From Lycium barbarum (lineage: Eukaryota; Streptophyta; Magnoliopsida; Solanales; Solanaceae): DNA of 64,000 bases. The position numbers were made by a program, and so were the translations under genes. Shown here piece after piece: positions 1 through 11,512 of this stretch. Under the pieces are notes generated by a model. The model was not told where the DNA came from and did not search any database. It saw only the letters and a list, made by a program, of their open reading frames with translations. The stretch spans positions 119,846,376 to 119,910,375 of the forward strand of contig NC_083342.1 of the NCBI RefSeq assembly GCF_019175385.1, in the 5' to 3' direction. How positions within the stretch are numbered: position 1 is the first letter of the stretch; each line of letters opens with the position of its first letter.

Positions 1-379
1 AAGTTAACTTTTTGATCACGCCCATAATTTGATACATGCACCGTGTTCATGTTAATTGGACCTGTCTCAACAAAGAAAAATTGTGAGTTTAAGAGAAAAT
101 TGGTTGACTTGTGCATGTCGGGGAACTTGGCCCTTGAATTGACTTTTGTCTCGGTCGCGTCCACGTTCTTCGATGTCTCACCACATATCTTGCTTTGCCG
201 GGGAGTTTCAGTTATAAAAAAATGTATTTTGAAAATAAAAGTAATGAGATTTGGATGACTTTGAAAGGAAATACTTAGTGGCTCTAATATGTAACATGAT
301 TAAGAAGACTCGATTTTTGAATTTACTCACATTTTAGAAATATGGATGGACTTTTGTTTAAAACCACTTTTATGCTACT

Positions 380-605
380 TCTAAAAATTTGTCCCAGTTT
401 CAGTCTTAGAGATGCTTGATTCTGGACAATAGAAAAATAAGAACTTATAATGAAAGTTTTCGAAAGTGATTTGACCGACTTCGAAATTTGTCCCAGTTTC
501 AAGTCCTGGAAACGCTTGGTTCTAAACGATCGAAAAGTGAGAAAATTGTAATGAAAATTTTTTGAAAGTGATTTGACCGATTTCAAAAATTTGTCCCAGT
601 TTCAA
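380..605. repeat. Tandem repeat, ~100-bp unit
   Basis: The string aaatttgtcccagtttca recurs near 386, 485 and 587, and the DNA between copies is also similar (gaaagtgatttgaccgactt-like at 463 and 563). This gives a bit more than two diverged units of about 100 bp. It lies downstream of the gag-protease frame in the orientation of the element. Bases 1-379 show no other feature I recognise. Confidence 0.65.
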
Positions 606-721
606 GATACTAAGACACATGAATTTAAGCGGTGGGAAGACCAAGTCTTGTATAAAAAATCCTTATGTATTTTATAGGAACCAAAATGTTTGGACAAAAT
701 GAAGATAAAAATTTTAAGATA

Positions 722-1090
722 GAAGGGCCGAACCCGCCTCGGGTTGCCTACGTATCCCAAAGGAATCAGGCCAGACGTAGTTCGTGATGAACATAAAGAT
801 TTTTGAGTTTGTTTTGTTTTTTTAATAAAGGGGCCGAACCCTATGTGGGTTGCCTACGTATCCAAAAGGAAATCAGGCCATGCGTAGTTCCACTCATACA
901 ACAAAAACACTGAAATATTTTGAAAAAGTGGCCGAACCCGATGTGGGCTGCCTACGTATCCAACAGGAAGTCAGGCCAAACGTAGTTCCAACCACAAACA
1001 AAGATACTGGAATGATTTGAAAAGAGTGGCCGAACCCGATATGGGCTGCCTACGTATCCAACAGGAAGTCAGGCCAAACGTAGTTCGTTA
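722..1090. repeat. Four-copy tandem repeat, ~100-bp spacing
   Basis: Four related units of about 60 bp, beginning near 726, 830, 929 and 1027, share the core gggctgcctacgtatcca (tgcctacgtatcc in all) and the tail caggccaaacgtagttc. They are separated by short A-rich spacers. The block sits just 3' of the gag-protease stop of the retroelement. Similar blocks accompany this gag family in other Solanaceae, as far as I recall. It could be intron or untranslated sequence; nothing codes through it. Confidence 0.8.
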
Positions 1091-1286
1091 CAAACAAAAT
1101 GACAGAATCTTAATTTAAAAAGGCCGTAACAAAACATAGAGGCAACATGACAAAAGGAACTAAATGTTCTAGTTGATGCCTCCGGCCTACTACCAAAGGA
1201 AATTTAAACTTAAAATACTGAAACTCCCGGCGAACCGGGGCTAAGATAGAAGTCCAATTTTGCAATTCCGGTCCTGGCTCAGCAGC

Positions 1287-4200
1287 CTATAAAGTCAATA
1301 TTTCAGCAAAGTCTTTGATTATCACCGCATGATCATCTTCATTTTCCACAAACAGGTTCTTGACTCCCTCCACGATATCATCATAGGCAACTTCAACAAT
1401 CAGATCTGAAGGTTTTGAGAAAGTTTGATCAATGGTAGGAATGGGTTTTGGCAATGCAATCTCTTTCCCTTTATTCTTTCGTGCTTTCTTCACTTCTTCC
1501 TCAGTTGGCTCATATCCCAAACCGAATGTAAACTGTTGCGTAGGGAGAACGACTGGCTCAACCCGCCCATTTAGTGTTTTCCCTAGCCCAAAGCCAGGTT
1601 GGTACCCATTTCTCAGCATTTCTTTTGCAACCATAATTGCGGCACATGATCTTTTGAACTCTTGAGTTTGACACACTTCACTCTCCTTAGTGACATTCAC
1701 AACCTCCCAAGCGTGATAAGCAGCTCCGTCGAACCCTCCTTCTGCCTCGATGAATGGGGTGGATTGCTCTAGATAGAAAGACGTGTCCCCTTCTCCATGT
1801 ATACATATTTGTTGCTGATCCCACTCGAATTTGACAGTTTGGTGCAAAGTAGATGGTACGGCCCCAGCCAAATGGATCCACGGTCTACCTAACAGCATGT
1901 TGTATGTTGTGGAAATATCAAGTACTTGAAAATCCATAATGAATTCAACAGGGCCAATCAACACTTTCAACTCTATTTCCCCAATAGGGCGCCTTTGAGC
2001 CCCATCAAATGCTCGAATATTCATATCACTGGTCTTGAGCTCACTAACATTATATCCGATCTTCTTCAGACTTGCTAATGGACAGATGTTAAGTCCAGAA
2101 CCCCCATCAATCAATACTTTAGCCACAAACATGTTATGACACTTGACAGTTATATAGAGTGCTTTGTTATGCATACATCCTTCTGGCGGCAGTTCTTCAT
2201 TATCGAAGCTGATTCGATGGCTGTCAAGTACGCGCTCAATCATCCCAGCTAACGCCTCACTAGTTGTTTCGCTTGGAACATACGCTTCATTCAAGATCTT
2301 CAACAATGCATTCCTGTGCATATCTGAACTTAAAAGCAAAGAGAGAATAGGAATTTGAGCATTGGTCTTTTTCAACTGATCCACAACTGAGTACTCACTA
2401 GCCTTGATCTTCCTCAAAAATTCTTCTGCTTCGGTTTCAGTCACGACCCTTTTGGGAGGTACATTGGCTTCCTTAACTTGCCCCAATCTAACTAGCTCTT
2501 CTGGAGAATAGCATCTTCCAGACCTTGTCATTCCTGATGTCTTAACCTTGTCAGTGATCGTGTCCTTTCCTCGACATTCCATCACAGTTTGTTGATAATT
2601 CCATGGTACGGCTTTTGTATCGAGCACTGGTAACTGATTTGGTGCTTGAACTACTTCCACAGGCGTTGATGAAGCTCCTAATATCTCGACAGGCACACAA
2701 CCCCTTATCACTACAGCCGGAGAAGCAACGGCTACAAGATCATGATCCTCCACACGATTCACAGGCACTATAAATTCGGCTGGGTCATCAACATTTTCAT
2801 CTATTCCAATCATATTTATCGTGGCCCCATCATGGGTCGGGAGTGGATTGTTAACCACATTTGGTGTTGGTGGTTTGACCGTGATCTGTTTTGCTTCAAT
2901 AAGATCCTCAACCTTATGCTTCAATGCGTAACAACGATCAGTGGAATGGCCTTTTACCCCCGAATGATATGCACATGTTTTAGTGGGATCAAAGCTTCTG
3001 GGTAATGGATCTGGAATTCTACCTTCCACGGGATATACTAAGCCTGAAGCTTGCAGTCTTTCGAAAACAACGCTCAGTGGTTCTCCCAATGGTGTGAAAT
3101 TGCGGAACGGTTTATTTGGGCGAGGTGCGGATGCATTGTTTGGATGATGAGTTTGTGATGGTGGAGCTGGATATGTTGGTGGCCGTGGAGCTCGATATGC
3201 TGGTTGTGTGTTGTAAACAGGGTAGGATATTTGTGGTGATTGAGGTTGGTAAGATGACAAAGCTTGGTCGTAGGGATGTGGAGAATATTGGAAATATTGT
3301 GAGTGGTGAGCGTTAGGCTGGTATCGCGGTGGTCGTTGATGGCGGTATGATGTGTTTCCCAAGGCCATCACCGATGCTGCTTCTTTCTCTTTTTTCTTTC
3401 CATTTCCGAGAGTACCAGTTTGTATAGCCCTACTGGTAGACTGCAAAGCTGCTAGACTTGTTATTCTCCCTGTCTTAATGCCATCTTCGATCATGTCCCC
3501 AGCTTTGATCACTTCTGCAAAAGTTTTTCCACTCATTGTCACCAAACGTTCATAGTATTCCGGTTCTAGTGCTTGAATGAAGAAAGTAACCATTTCTGTC
3601 TCCTCCATGGGTGGGTGTACCCTAGATGCTTCTTCCCTCCACCGTATAGCATATTCTCGAAATGATTCGGTGAACTTCTTCTTCAACTTTGTAATTGAGA
3701 TTCTGTCAGGAGCGATCTCAACATGAAACTTGTAGTGATCCACAAAAGCATTTGCCAAATCATCCCAAGTACGCCATTTGGTTGTATCTTGCTTAGAATA
3801 CCACTCCAAGGCTTTTCCACTCAAACTCTGATTGAATAGTTTGACTCTTATCCCTTCATTCTTCCCCACACCAATCAACTTTTCACAATAGACCTTCAAA
3901 TGGAAGAAAGGGTTCCCCGACCCATCAAACTTCTCAAATTTTGGAATCTTGTAACCTGGTGGCAATTCTACCTCAGGAAATGCACATAATTCTTCATATC
4001 TCACGCTTTGGTTACTACCAAGTCCACGCAAACTTCTCATGGCATCTTCCAAACTTTTGAGCTTTCTATTTATCATTTCATCATTAACTGACCGTGCCTC
4101 ATTTTCAACTTCGACATAATGATCAACATCTGTGCGACATTGTCCTTGAATCTGTGTCATGGGTGGAGCTGTGGTATAAGTATACACCGGCGGAACTTGA

Positions 4201-4748
4201 TGTGTGTCATGTGCTGGCGGTATGAATTGAGCTTTTGAAGAGGTGGTTGTAAATAAAAAGGGAGCATTTTGAGTGAGGTGTTCGGAACGAACTGGCTGAG
4301 AAGTGGTGAAATAATTTGCTTGGTTAAATTCGTCCAAATTTGGGAATGGATGTGGCACAGGCAAAGTTTGACGAACTCCCTGGGACGGAGTCATATGTGG
4401 CGGTGTTTGAGAAAATGACCGGTTATGCAGTACCATATGACTTAGTTCAGCAACTCGTTGCTCCAAACGAGCAATGATCTCCAAATGTGTTTCTGGTTGA
4501 TTAGAAGATGTGGGATCACTCGTGATCGGCAAACTAAGAGATGGCTCAGATGAAGTGGTTGCATTGATCAAACTTTGCTCCATTTTAGAACGAGTCCTTT
4601 TAGTTAACCAGGTGATTAGTGATGAGTCAGAATCTGATTTTTTGGCTTTAGACCGTGTGAAATATGGATGCTCCGCCAGTTCCCTTTTAGCACAAGTCAA
4701 CCTTTTGTGTTTTGAAAATAGGTTTAAAAAGAAAAAGGATAAAAACAA
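1287..4748 (-). CDS. Retrotransposon gag-protease polyprotein with G-patch
   Basis: A 1153-codon uninterrupted frame. Gag would form the cytoplasmic capsid-like particle and the protease would cut the polyprotein. Residues 1-260 are low-complexity, Pro/Ser/Gln-rich with a short heptad-like stretch (about 88-105). Residues 270-425 fit the retrotransposon gag domain (FxHLKVYCEKL..., then LSGKALEWYSKQ and W-x2-W). Residues about 590-604 hold a Cys/His motif (C-x3-H...H-x4-C) in place of a standard zinc knuckle. Around 880 the protease-like core reads LIDGGSGLNICPL, followed by LLGRPWIH; the usual Asp-Thr/Ser-Gly is Asp-Gly-Gly here. A G-patch (GYQPGFGLGKTLNG) lies near 1045. The first Met (4748) is the longest choice; Met56 (4583) is an alternative, and the N-terminal hydrophobic stretch looks unlike a start of a gag. 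No RT follows in this frame. Family is firm, lineage less so. Confidence 0.85.
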   Translation of the reverse strand: MFLSFFFLNLFSKHKRLTCAKRELAEHPYFTRSKAKKSDSDSSLITWLTKRTRSKMEQSLINATTSSEPSLSLPITSDPTSSNQPETHLEIIARLEQRVAELSHMVLHNRSFSQTPPHMTPSQGVRQTLPVPHPFPNLDEFNQANYFTTSQPVRSEHLTQNAPFLFTTTSSKAQFIPPAHDTHQVPPVYTYTTAPPMTQIQGQCRTDVDHYVEVENEARSVNDEMINRKLKSLEDAMRSLRGLGSNQSVRYEELCAFPEVELPPGYKIPKFEKFDGSGNPFFHLKVYCEKLIGVGKNEGIRVKLFNQSLSGKALEWYSKQDTTKWRTWDDLANAFVDHYKFHVEIAPDRISITKLKKKFTESFREYAIRWREEASRVHPPMEETEMVTFFIQALEPEYYERLVTMSGKTFAEVIKAGDMIEDGIKTGRITSLAALQSTSRAIQTGTLGNGKKKEKEAASVMALGNTSYRHQRPPRYQPNAHHSQYFQYSPHPYDQALSSYQPQSPQISYPVYNTQPAYRAPRPPTYPAPPSQTHHPNNASAPRPNKPFRNFTPLGEPLSVVFERLQASGLVYPVEGRIPDPLPRSFDPTKTCAYHSGVKGHSTDRCYALKHKVEDLIEAKQITVKPPTPNVVNNPLPTHDGATINMIGIDENVDDPAEFIVPVNRVEDHDLVAVASPAVVIRGCVPVEILGASSTPVEVVQAPNQLPVLDTKAVPWNYQQTVMECRGKDTITDKVKTSGMTRSGRCYSPEELVRLGQVKEANVPPKRVVTETEAEEFLRKIKASEYSVVDQLKKTNAQIPILSLLLSSDMHRNALLKILNEAYVPSETTSEALAGMIERVLDSHRISFDNEELPPEGCMHNKALYITVKCHNMFVAKVLIDGGSGLNICPLASLKKIGYNVSELKTSDMNIRAFDGAQRRPIGEIELKVLIGPVEFIMDFQVLDISTTYNMLLGRPWIHLAGAVPSTLHQTVKFEWDQQQICIHGEGDTSFYLEQSTPFIEAEGGFDGAAYHAWEVVNVTKESEVCQTQEFKRSCAAIMVAKEMLRNGYQPGFGLGKTLNGRVEPVVLPTQQFTFGLGYEPTEEEVKKARKNKGKEIALPKPIPTIDQTFSKPSDLIVEVAYDDIVEGVKNLFVENEDDHAVIIKDFAEILTL

Positions 4749-5680
4749 GAAAAAGAAAAGGAAAATGAGTCAGTATACGGTAAGGATAATATTATTGCAT
4801 ATAAACACATTATTGCACATAATACATCGCGTTTTATAATGCAAGGGACCTCTTTATGCCAGAGGTAGGCCTAACGAACATTGAAGGACAAACATGTCTC
4901 TTATGTATCATTCCATAACTCTTCTTACAACTAATTTACAAGAAAATAAAATTTATTACATGCCAGTTTAATAATACAATTTAAAGGATATCTAACGCTT
5001 TATCTCCACTAATTTCTTTTAATTGTCTTCAACCTCCGACATTAATTTTAGATGCTCCACGTCAACCTGCAACAAAAGGTCAGTTTTTCTTGAAATACTT
5101 ATCTATAGAGTACTAGGTCTACATATTCCACATATTTGTCCTTCAAATAATGCACATAGATAGTGAGTAGTGTCACTTAGAGTCATGGACTCTTTTAGAC
5201 ATTTGGTAAGGTTGACTAATGAACTTAATACACCAAGGGTATTAAGCCTCCTAGGTTTAAAATGATGCATGTTCTTACAAGGTTTTGGCTTCGCTCTACC
5301 CTAAGTAGACTAAGAATGGGTTTACTAGACGCAAAGTTCCCAAGCGGACTGCTCGAGTGAGAAGGCTACGCGGTCCCCGTTATTCGGGCACCCCCGCGCA
5401 TGCGCCAACTCCCTTAAAATTTGGATTCTATGAAGAAATTTGCGGGTGCGCTAAGCACACCTCGCGTGTACGTGTGATAGTGTGAATTTTCCAAAAGTGG
5501 AGGAAATATGAACGGAATGCCAGTTTAAGGAAAGCAGTAATAACATATTATACAGAAAATACATATAAGGAATAAAAATACTTAAAAGCATATAAAGCAA
5601 CAATATAGACAAAATAAAGCAAGATAAACAAAGCATCCAACAAATGATTAACCTAAGTTGTTATGGTTAAGAGCCTAAAG
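4749..5680 (-). other. Retrotransposon untranslated leader
   Basis: This stretch lies between the primer binding site and gag. Ogre elements often carry an extra frame here, but no convincing coding region is visible; the longest frame (5451-5636, minus) is hydrophobic and without recognisable motifs. A GC-rich patch near 5340-5410 stands out from the AT-rich surroundings. Confidence 0.5.
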
Positions 5681-5698
5681 TCCCCAGCAGAGTCGCCA
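5681..5698 (-). other. Retrotransposon primer binding site
   Basis: On the minus strand this reads TGGCGACTCTGCTGGGGA, three bases after the LTR ends in GGTGTGACA. TGG at the start is what a tRNA 3' CCA would pair with. It is not the usual TGGTATCAGAGC (initiator Met). I recall this class of PBS from Tat/Ogre elements (tRNA-Arg type), but could not check the tRNA match. Confidence 0.75.
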
Positions 5699-5701
5699 AG
5701 C

Positions 5702-8700
5702 TGTCACACCCCTTTTTAACCGGGTAGATTTAGGAGTATGACGTATTGATGATTCCTGTTTATTTTCTTTTAAGGAGTCGCCACCTAATTAATTTTAACG
5801 GTGAATTAGGACACCTAGAGATTAACTAAGGCGAAGTTAAAACTAAACCTCAATTAATAGTCTGTTTAACCAGTGTGATTCTAGGTAAGGGCTCTATATT
5901 ATCCTAAAGGGAAGGGGTTAGGCATCCTTTAGAATCCGTTAACTTACGGTTATCCGACCAAACTTAGGTTAATTAATTATGTTGAAATATAATGTTTAAA
6001 TTTTAAAATGGTTCACAAATGTTTCTAAAATTTTAAAAGGAAAATAATATTAGTGAAAATAAGATTTACAAAAATTTAATATGAAAGAAAACTTGAAATT
6101 CCATTTTTAAAATAGGACTTATAAATACCGCTAAGACTTTAAATGAAAATACTAATGATATTATTTGAAATAATACTTGTAGAAAATATAATAATGTGCG
6201 TAAGAGAAGATTCTAAAAATTAAATGAAACTTGAAATTATCGACGAAGCCTTAAATAAAAAATAATATTTAATAAAATTTATAGAAAATGTGATAATTTG
6301 CATGAAATAAAACTTATAAGCATTGTTAAGATAAAAATGTCATTTAAAGAAGATTTACAAATGTGGCTAAACTTTAAAATAAAATGCTATTTAATATAAG
6401 ATTTTATAAAATATGATAATTTGCCCATAAATAATAGCTGTTAAGAAGAGATTTGGCAGTTTTGCACTTTGAATAAATCGTATTATTTGATTATAACAAT
6501 GTAGAAAAATCTAAGCTTATAAATAAGATTCAAAAGGAAGTGAGTTTTCTTTATCATTTTTCTATAAAATATGGGTGATTGATTCAAACTTGAAAGGGTT
6601 ATTTATAAAATATGCTTGAATTTATATTTGTGTATTAGTGGTGTTTTGAAATTAAGATAACAAGAGATAAAATATGATTTCTTTAACTAAAAAAAAGATA
6701 TTAATTTATACTATCAATTATTTTAGAAGTAAATATTATAGATTCTATAAATAACTTTAATGTGAAAAGAAGAAAATGAAGCTTATGAGATTAATTATTA
6801 GTCTTCTTTAAACTAACTACCCATTACTAAACTAAATCTATTAACTCATTAAGGTTTATATAAACTAAATAAAAAAACAAACAGTTAGTATACAAATTAA
6901 ATGCACAAAATAAATAAAGGAGAGATAATTAAAAATGGGCTCAACCCATATTTTAAGAAGGGCTGCTGTTAAATGGATCTGACCCATTTGGGCCACTGCT
7001 GCAAACACTGTTTCTGCTATATGGGCCTTGGCCCAGCAATTCTTATTTTCTGCTGCGGAATAAGGACTGATCGGGGACGGCTCGAGATGATTATGTTGGA
7101 CTTTTAGCCCAACACCGAATGCGGGGAGAAACGAGTCCCTCGGATTCGTATGTGAGGTTCATGCAAAAGATAAAAGGAAAAAAGGATTAGTGTATAATCA
7201 ATAAATAAAGTTATTTATAATGTAAATTTCAAAACAAGCAAATCAGCGACTTGTGTATATATTATGTATACTTAAGTATAATCCATGCCTACACAGATTA
7301 GCCACCACACACATATAAACAGGCAATACTCAGACATAGACATAATCAAATAACGTAGCACTCATTGTTCTTAGACGTGTATAGAATTTTGGACATATGC
7401 AAAGGCTGGCATACCTATAATATTCAGAGTGTACTTGATATACCTGAAAGGTATACATTAATGTGCAACCCTGGTATACACTCAGTGTATACTAAGGCTC
7501 ATGTAATATGCATACTTCGAGGTATATCACACCACAAACAAAAATGGATGAGGAATAGAAGGAAACAAGTCAACGTGGGCAGATTTCAAAGAGAGAGCAC
7601 GAAGTGTATAGGATCACAGCAAACACAAAGGGAACATGTCTTGGATTCATTTCAGAGTATTTCAGATAAGCCTTAACCCAAATTGAAACAAATGTTCAAT
7701 AAACACTACAAATATTTAGTAAGCAAAAGTGAATCATTCTAACTGTGACTAAAATAACATGACAGATCAATTTTTCAAGACAGAGTTTCAAACATACAAA
7801 GTGGGAACCAAATAGCCTTCTGTTAATAAAACCTCTACATCAATTAATTTTGAATAAAGCAAGGCTAGAGAACTAGTTCATGGAAGGCATAAAATCCTAC
7901 AACAAACATAGAGGTGTAGCCGGTTATATTGAGATGCCAATAGTTATCAACTTATGCAGGAATTCCCATATTCGTTCAAGCTAACTAAACCAGGGACAAC
8001 ATTAACCTTTAAATGCCCTCAAACAAAATGATGTTTCATGCTTATATCCAAATGAAAGTTAAAACAGCTACTTGACACAGACATTTTAATATTGATCCAT
8101 ACTAGAATTAGTTTTGAAGGCCTGAACAAAGGATCAAACATGATTAAAGTCATCTATAGTCACATCCTTAATGGCAAAAGGGGGAAAAAAAAGTTACAGA
8201 ATGCAGACAGATTCAAACCAACAGAAGCAAAACAATTATCCAAACCTATATGTAGACTAGTATTAAATATCAACAAATCAGGACATTTGTTTTTTGACGT
8301 TCATGATTTATTTACTTTTTTACATGCTGATTTTACATGATAAAACAATCCCTTAAGGGGTGCCACAAACAGATATTAAACAAGAAGCACTGCTATTTAT
8401 GTATTCAGCAAGGTGAACGATCTTTTCTTTAAATGTTAATAGATTGCCACAACTATTTCATGCTTGTTTATAGCAAATAAAGTGTAGGCAGATTCAAACA
8501 AGCAAACTTCTACAACTGCTAAGAACAAGCAAACAACTACATTTTAATTCTGTAAACTGAGAATGAAACGAGGGGAAGTTTTCATACATGTCCAGATTCC
8601 AACTCAAAATATGCTCAACAAGAATTACCCCATCACCTCAAACATGATACATTATAAATTTCTGTGGAAAAGAAGCAGGACTTTTGTTTACTTGAACGTA

Positions 8701-10185
8701 CCAAAAGACAACAACAAACAAATACTAAATCTGCATATAAGCACATATCATATTCTCACAAATCAGTAGATTCTTCCTTTTAAATTCATAGCTTCTATCG
8801 GTCATCCTTCATACTAATTTACATTAGAAATAGGAACATCGTACACTAAAGAAAATGACTAAAACAGAGGATTAGCCAAGCGACGAGGTTAAACACATAT
8901 TTGATGAAATTAGTCGTTTTGCACTAGTTTATAACAAACAAAGAGAGAACACATTCCAGCCGACTAAACCAAATAAACGACGAGAAATACTTGAACGACT
9001 ACCTTTCTACTTTTACAAAATTAAAGACGAAGTGAAGACGAGTGTGATTACCTTCTTCGGGTGCAGCGAAGTGAAGCTTTGAGTTTCCGATCTTACCCTC
9101 GAATACTCGCTAAATCCAAATTTGCAATATTCAAATTCAAAACACGACCAACGCAAACGAAAACAAAACGACTGGATTTCGACTCGATATTCAGAAATAA
9201 GACCGACGAACTGATATTGCTTAGGTGATTTTACTACTGGAAAAACTTGTTATTTTTTTAGAGAATTTCGGGGTTTTAGATCTGTTCTTGTAAGGGGATT
9301 TTTGGGTTTTCAATCCCTGGGGGTTTCCTGAATCCAAAAAATCCTCCTTTTCCAGCGATTCAACCTCCATCTTTATAGGTTTTTGGGGTTGAAGGAACTG
9401 ATAAAGGGAACAGAGGGGAGTGGAGAGTAGCAGGGGTAACGTGGTGTAATGGGAATGTCATATCAATGGAGGCGTGGTGGAGTTAGTGGAGGTGTCGGGC
9501 GTGATAGTGGGAGTGAGGGATGGTAGTCGTAGTGGGGTGTCAGTGTATGGGTGTGTCAGACGCGTGGGGTGGGAGTGACAGTAGCGAGTGGAGATGATGA
9601 TGGTGGAGACAGGTATGGTGCGGCGTGGGGTGTGTCAGAGGTGTCGGTGATGAAGTGGAGAAGAGAGGAAATGGGGCGGAAGGTGAAAATGAGAGGAAAC
9701 CCTAAAGGGTTTCCCTTATTTTGTATGAAACGGGTCAGACCCGCTCCATTTATGGACTGGGTCAATTTTTAGATCGGGTATTAAAAGAATGGGCTAGCAA
9801 ATAAAAACACGAACTGATCTAAAAATTAGGGTAAAAAATATAGGCTGGTCAAAAAATATTTATGAGTTGATTGGACTTTGATTTGGAATCCGATAACATC
9901 AAAAATACGGACTGAGTGCAAGAAATAGTTTGGCTTCTGAACTTGAATAAAAGACTTGTTTAAATAACTTCTGTTAAAATATTGCTCAATATGGAATATG
10001 TCGTCATTAATGCTTAGATAAAAATGGCGTTGTAATAGCAGTGCAATAATATTGCGAAAAATCCACAGTAAAATAAATACTATTATTTAATTATGCAAAG
10101 ATAAATGCGATGCGTGTGCGTAAGCTGGTAAAATGCCGAAATGATAAAAAATTATGAATTATAATAATAGTAATATATAATAATG

Positions 10186-10230
<45 letters not shown>

Positions 10231-10409
10231 TGCGGTAATAGTAATAAGAATAATTAATAGAATAATGCAATAGCGGTATTGATAAGAGGCTAATAATTAT
10301 AGTAAACACATAATATATATATATATATATTTATTTTTTCCAAAAAAAATATTGGAAGCTTAAAAATAGGTATTTTGGCAGAGAGGCGGGACAAAATTGG
10401 GTGTCAACA
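5702..10409 (-). repeat. 5' LTR of the Tat/Ogre-like element (4.7 kb)
   Basis: On the minus strand it begins TGTTGACACCC (ending at 10409) and ends GGTGTGACA (at 5702), so it has TG...CA termini and directly abuts the PBS. 4,708 bp is long for an LTR but within what Ogre elements show. It is AT-rich apart from a G-rich patch at about 9410-9770. It contains an AAT microsatellite (10183-10228) and an AT run (10313-10330). I see no gene inside; short open frames such as 7365-7676 and 9551-9772 have no motifs. The second LTR is outside the window, so identity between LTRs cannot be used to date it. Confidence 0.75.
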
Positions 10410-10877
10410 ATAGTTGAATTTTTGGGTAGTTTGGTTGTCTCGCCAGTGAACGCTGTCGTTGCTACCTCCGTTTTCCACAATAAAACTGCCCTTTTTTCTC
10501 TGTTTCTGCACACATCTCTATCTCCATAACCACCGTGAAACACGTCCCCAAAACACCGATCAACACAATAGATCTGAAGCAGAGGTTGAGTAAAATGGAG
10601 AGATGAGGAAGAGAGGGTGGGCGGTTGGGTAAAGGGGAAGGGAAGGGTGAGCGGCTAGGAAAAGGGAAGGGGAAGAATGAGCTTTTAACTTTTCCAGATC
10701 TTGTAGGATTTGTAATTAAATTGTTATATTTTATAAATAAGGAAAAATATCCTTATGTTTTGTAATATAATGTCTTAAGTGGTATTATTAGGTCATTTTC
10801 CCTTAATAATATGCAAAATAGTAATACATACTAATAATTAAATACTCACGAGACTTACCTTATATTTTCTGCTAGGT
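10410..10877. other. Intergenic, no recognised feature
   Basis: Flank of the Ogre-like LTR. A purine-rich block (10590-10680, repeats of ggaaaagggaaggggaa type) is followed by AT-rich sequence. I see no gene. Confidence 0.4.
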
Positions 10878-11510
10878 AAAATGCGCTATTCTCTCTAGTC
10901 TCCACCCTGACCCAGTGCCGTGATGGGCCTAACAGTAAGCTTCCTTCTTGGGTCGTACTTGTGAGCTCTGAAAGGAACCGGCCATACAGAGCATTTTTTT
11001 TGCACGGATTGTGCTTCTTTTGGGGTGGTCTTTAATTTTTGTCCCTCAAATAGCTGGTTTTTAATTTTTTTCCTTCGCGGCTGAAAATACCCCGAGATTC
11101 TGGGTTCAAACTCCCGCTCAATAAAAAAAAAAAATCTCAAGGCAAGGCTTTTGTAAAAAGCCCGCATTCTCCGGCAGATTTTTAATTATGCCTTAAGACA
11201 AAGTCTGTCGTCTCCGGCATAGATTTTATATAACTTCGTCAGAATAGGCATAGGTTCATAGAAACCTATGTCTTGCGAAATTATTATTATTTTATACTCT
11301 GCTAGGTTTTGAACCCAGAACCTCAAGGTATTTTCGGCCACCTTTTTAAGAGAAGAATAAACATTAAAGACCAGCGAATTGAGGGCCAAAAATTAAAGAC
11401 CAGTCCGTATGAAGGACAATTGTGCAAATTGCCCGATACAGAGAGTCAAATATATCTTGGGCCTCTGTGGGCCCAACATTCACGTCCAAAGATGTGTAAA
11501 AGCGCATTTT
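10878..11510. mobile_element. Foldback/MITE-like element, ~630 bp
   Basis: Termini are AAAATGCGCT (10878-10887) and its reverse complement AGCGCATTTT (11501-11510). A longer imperfect inverted repeat joins 11025-11115 with 11310-11400: both arms contain ggtctttaattttt and a stretch reading tctgggttcaaa on one strand. A TA dinucleotide lies at both edges and may be the target duplication, which would point to a Tc1/mariner-type MITE, but this is weak. The small frames at 10895-11167 and 11309-11512 are mirror images of the repeat rather than genes. Confidence 0.7.
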
Positions 11511-11512
11511 AA

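Larger units (their letters stand above)
1..10409 (-). mobile_element. Ty3/gypsy LTR retrotransposon, Tat/Ogre-like, 5' part
   Basis: On the minus strand the order is 5' LTR (10409-5702), primer binding site (5698-5681), leader (5680-4749), gag-protease frame (4748-1287), then tandem repeats, and the element leaves the window at base 1. The very long LTR, the PBS differing from the usual initiator-Met type, and gag-protease followed by a G-patch together suggest the Tat/Ogre lineage. Reverse transcriptase, integrase and the 3' LTR are not in the window, so it is unknown whether the element is full length, has the gag-pro/RT intron known in Ogre elements, or is a gag-only derivative. The base pairs following the LTR (10410-10414, atagt) would be one copy of the target duplication. 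Confidence 0.75.

Noticed and set aside
7365..7676. 103-codon frame in the Ogre-like LTR
   Set aside because: No motif, AT-rich codon use and position inside an LTR; chance frame.
9551..9772. Overlapping frames on both strands in the G-rich part of the LTR
   Set aside because: Mirror frames caused by composition; no domain.
5702..10409. CRISPR array or bacterial operon signals
   Set aside because: Plant nuclear DNA; the repeats seen have no regular repeat-spacer order.
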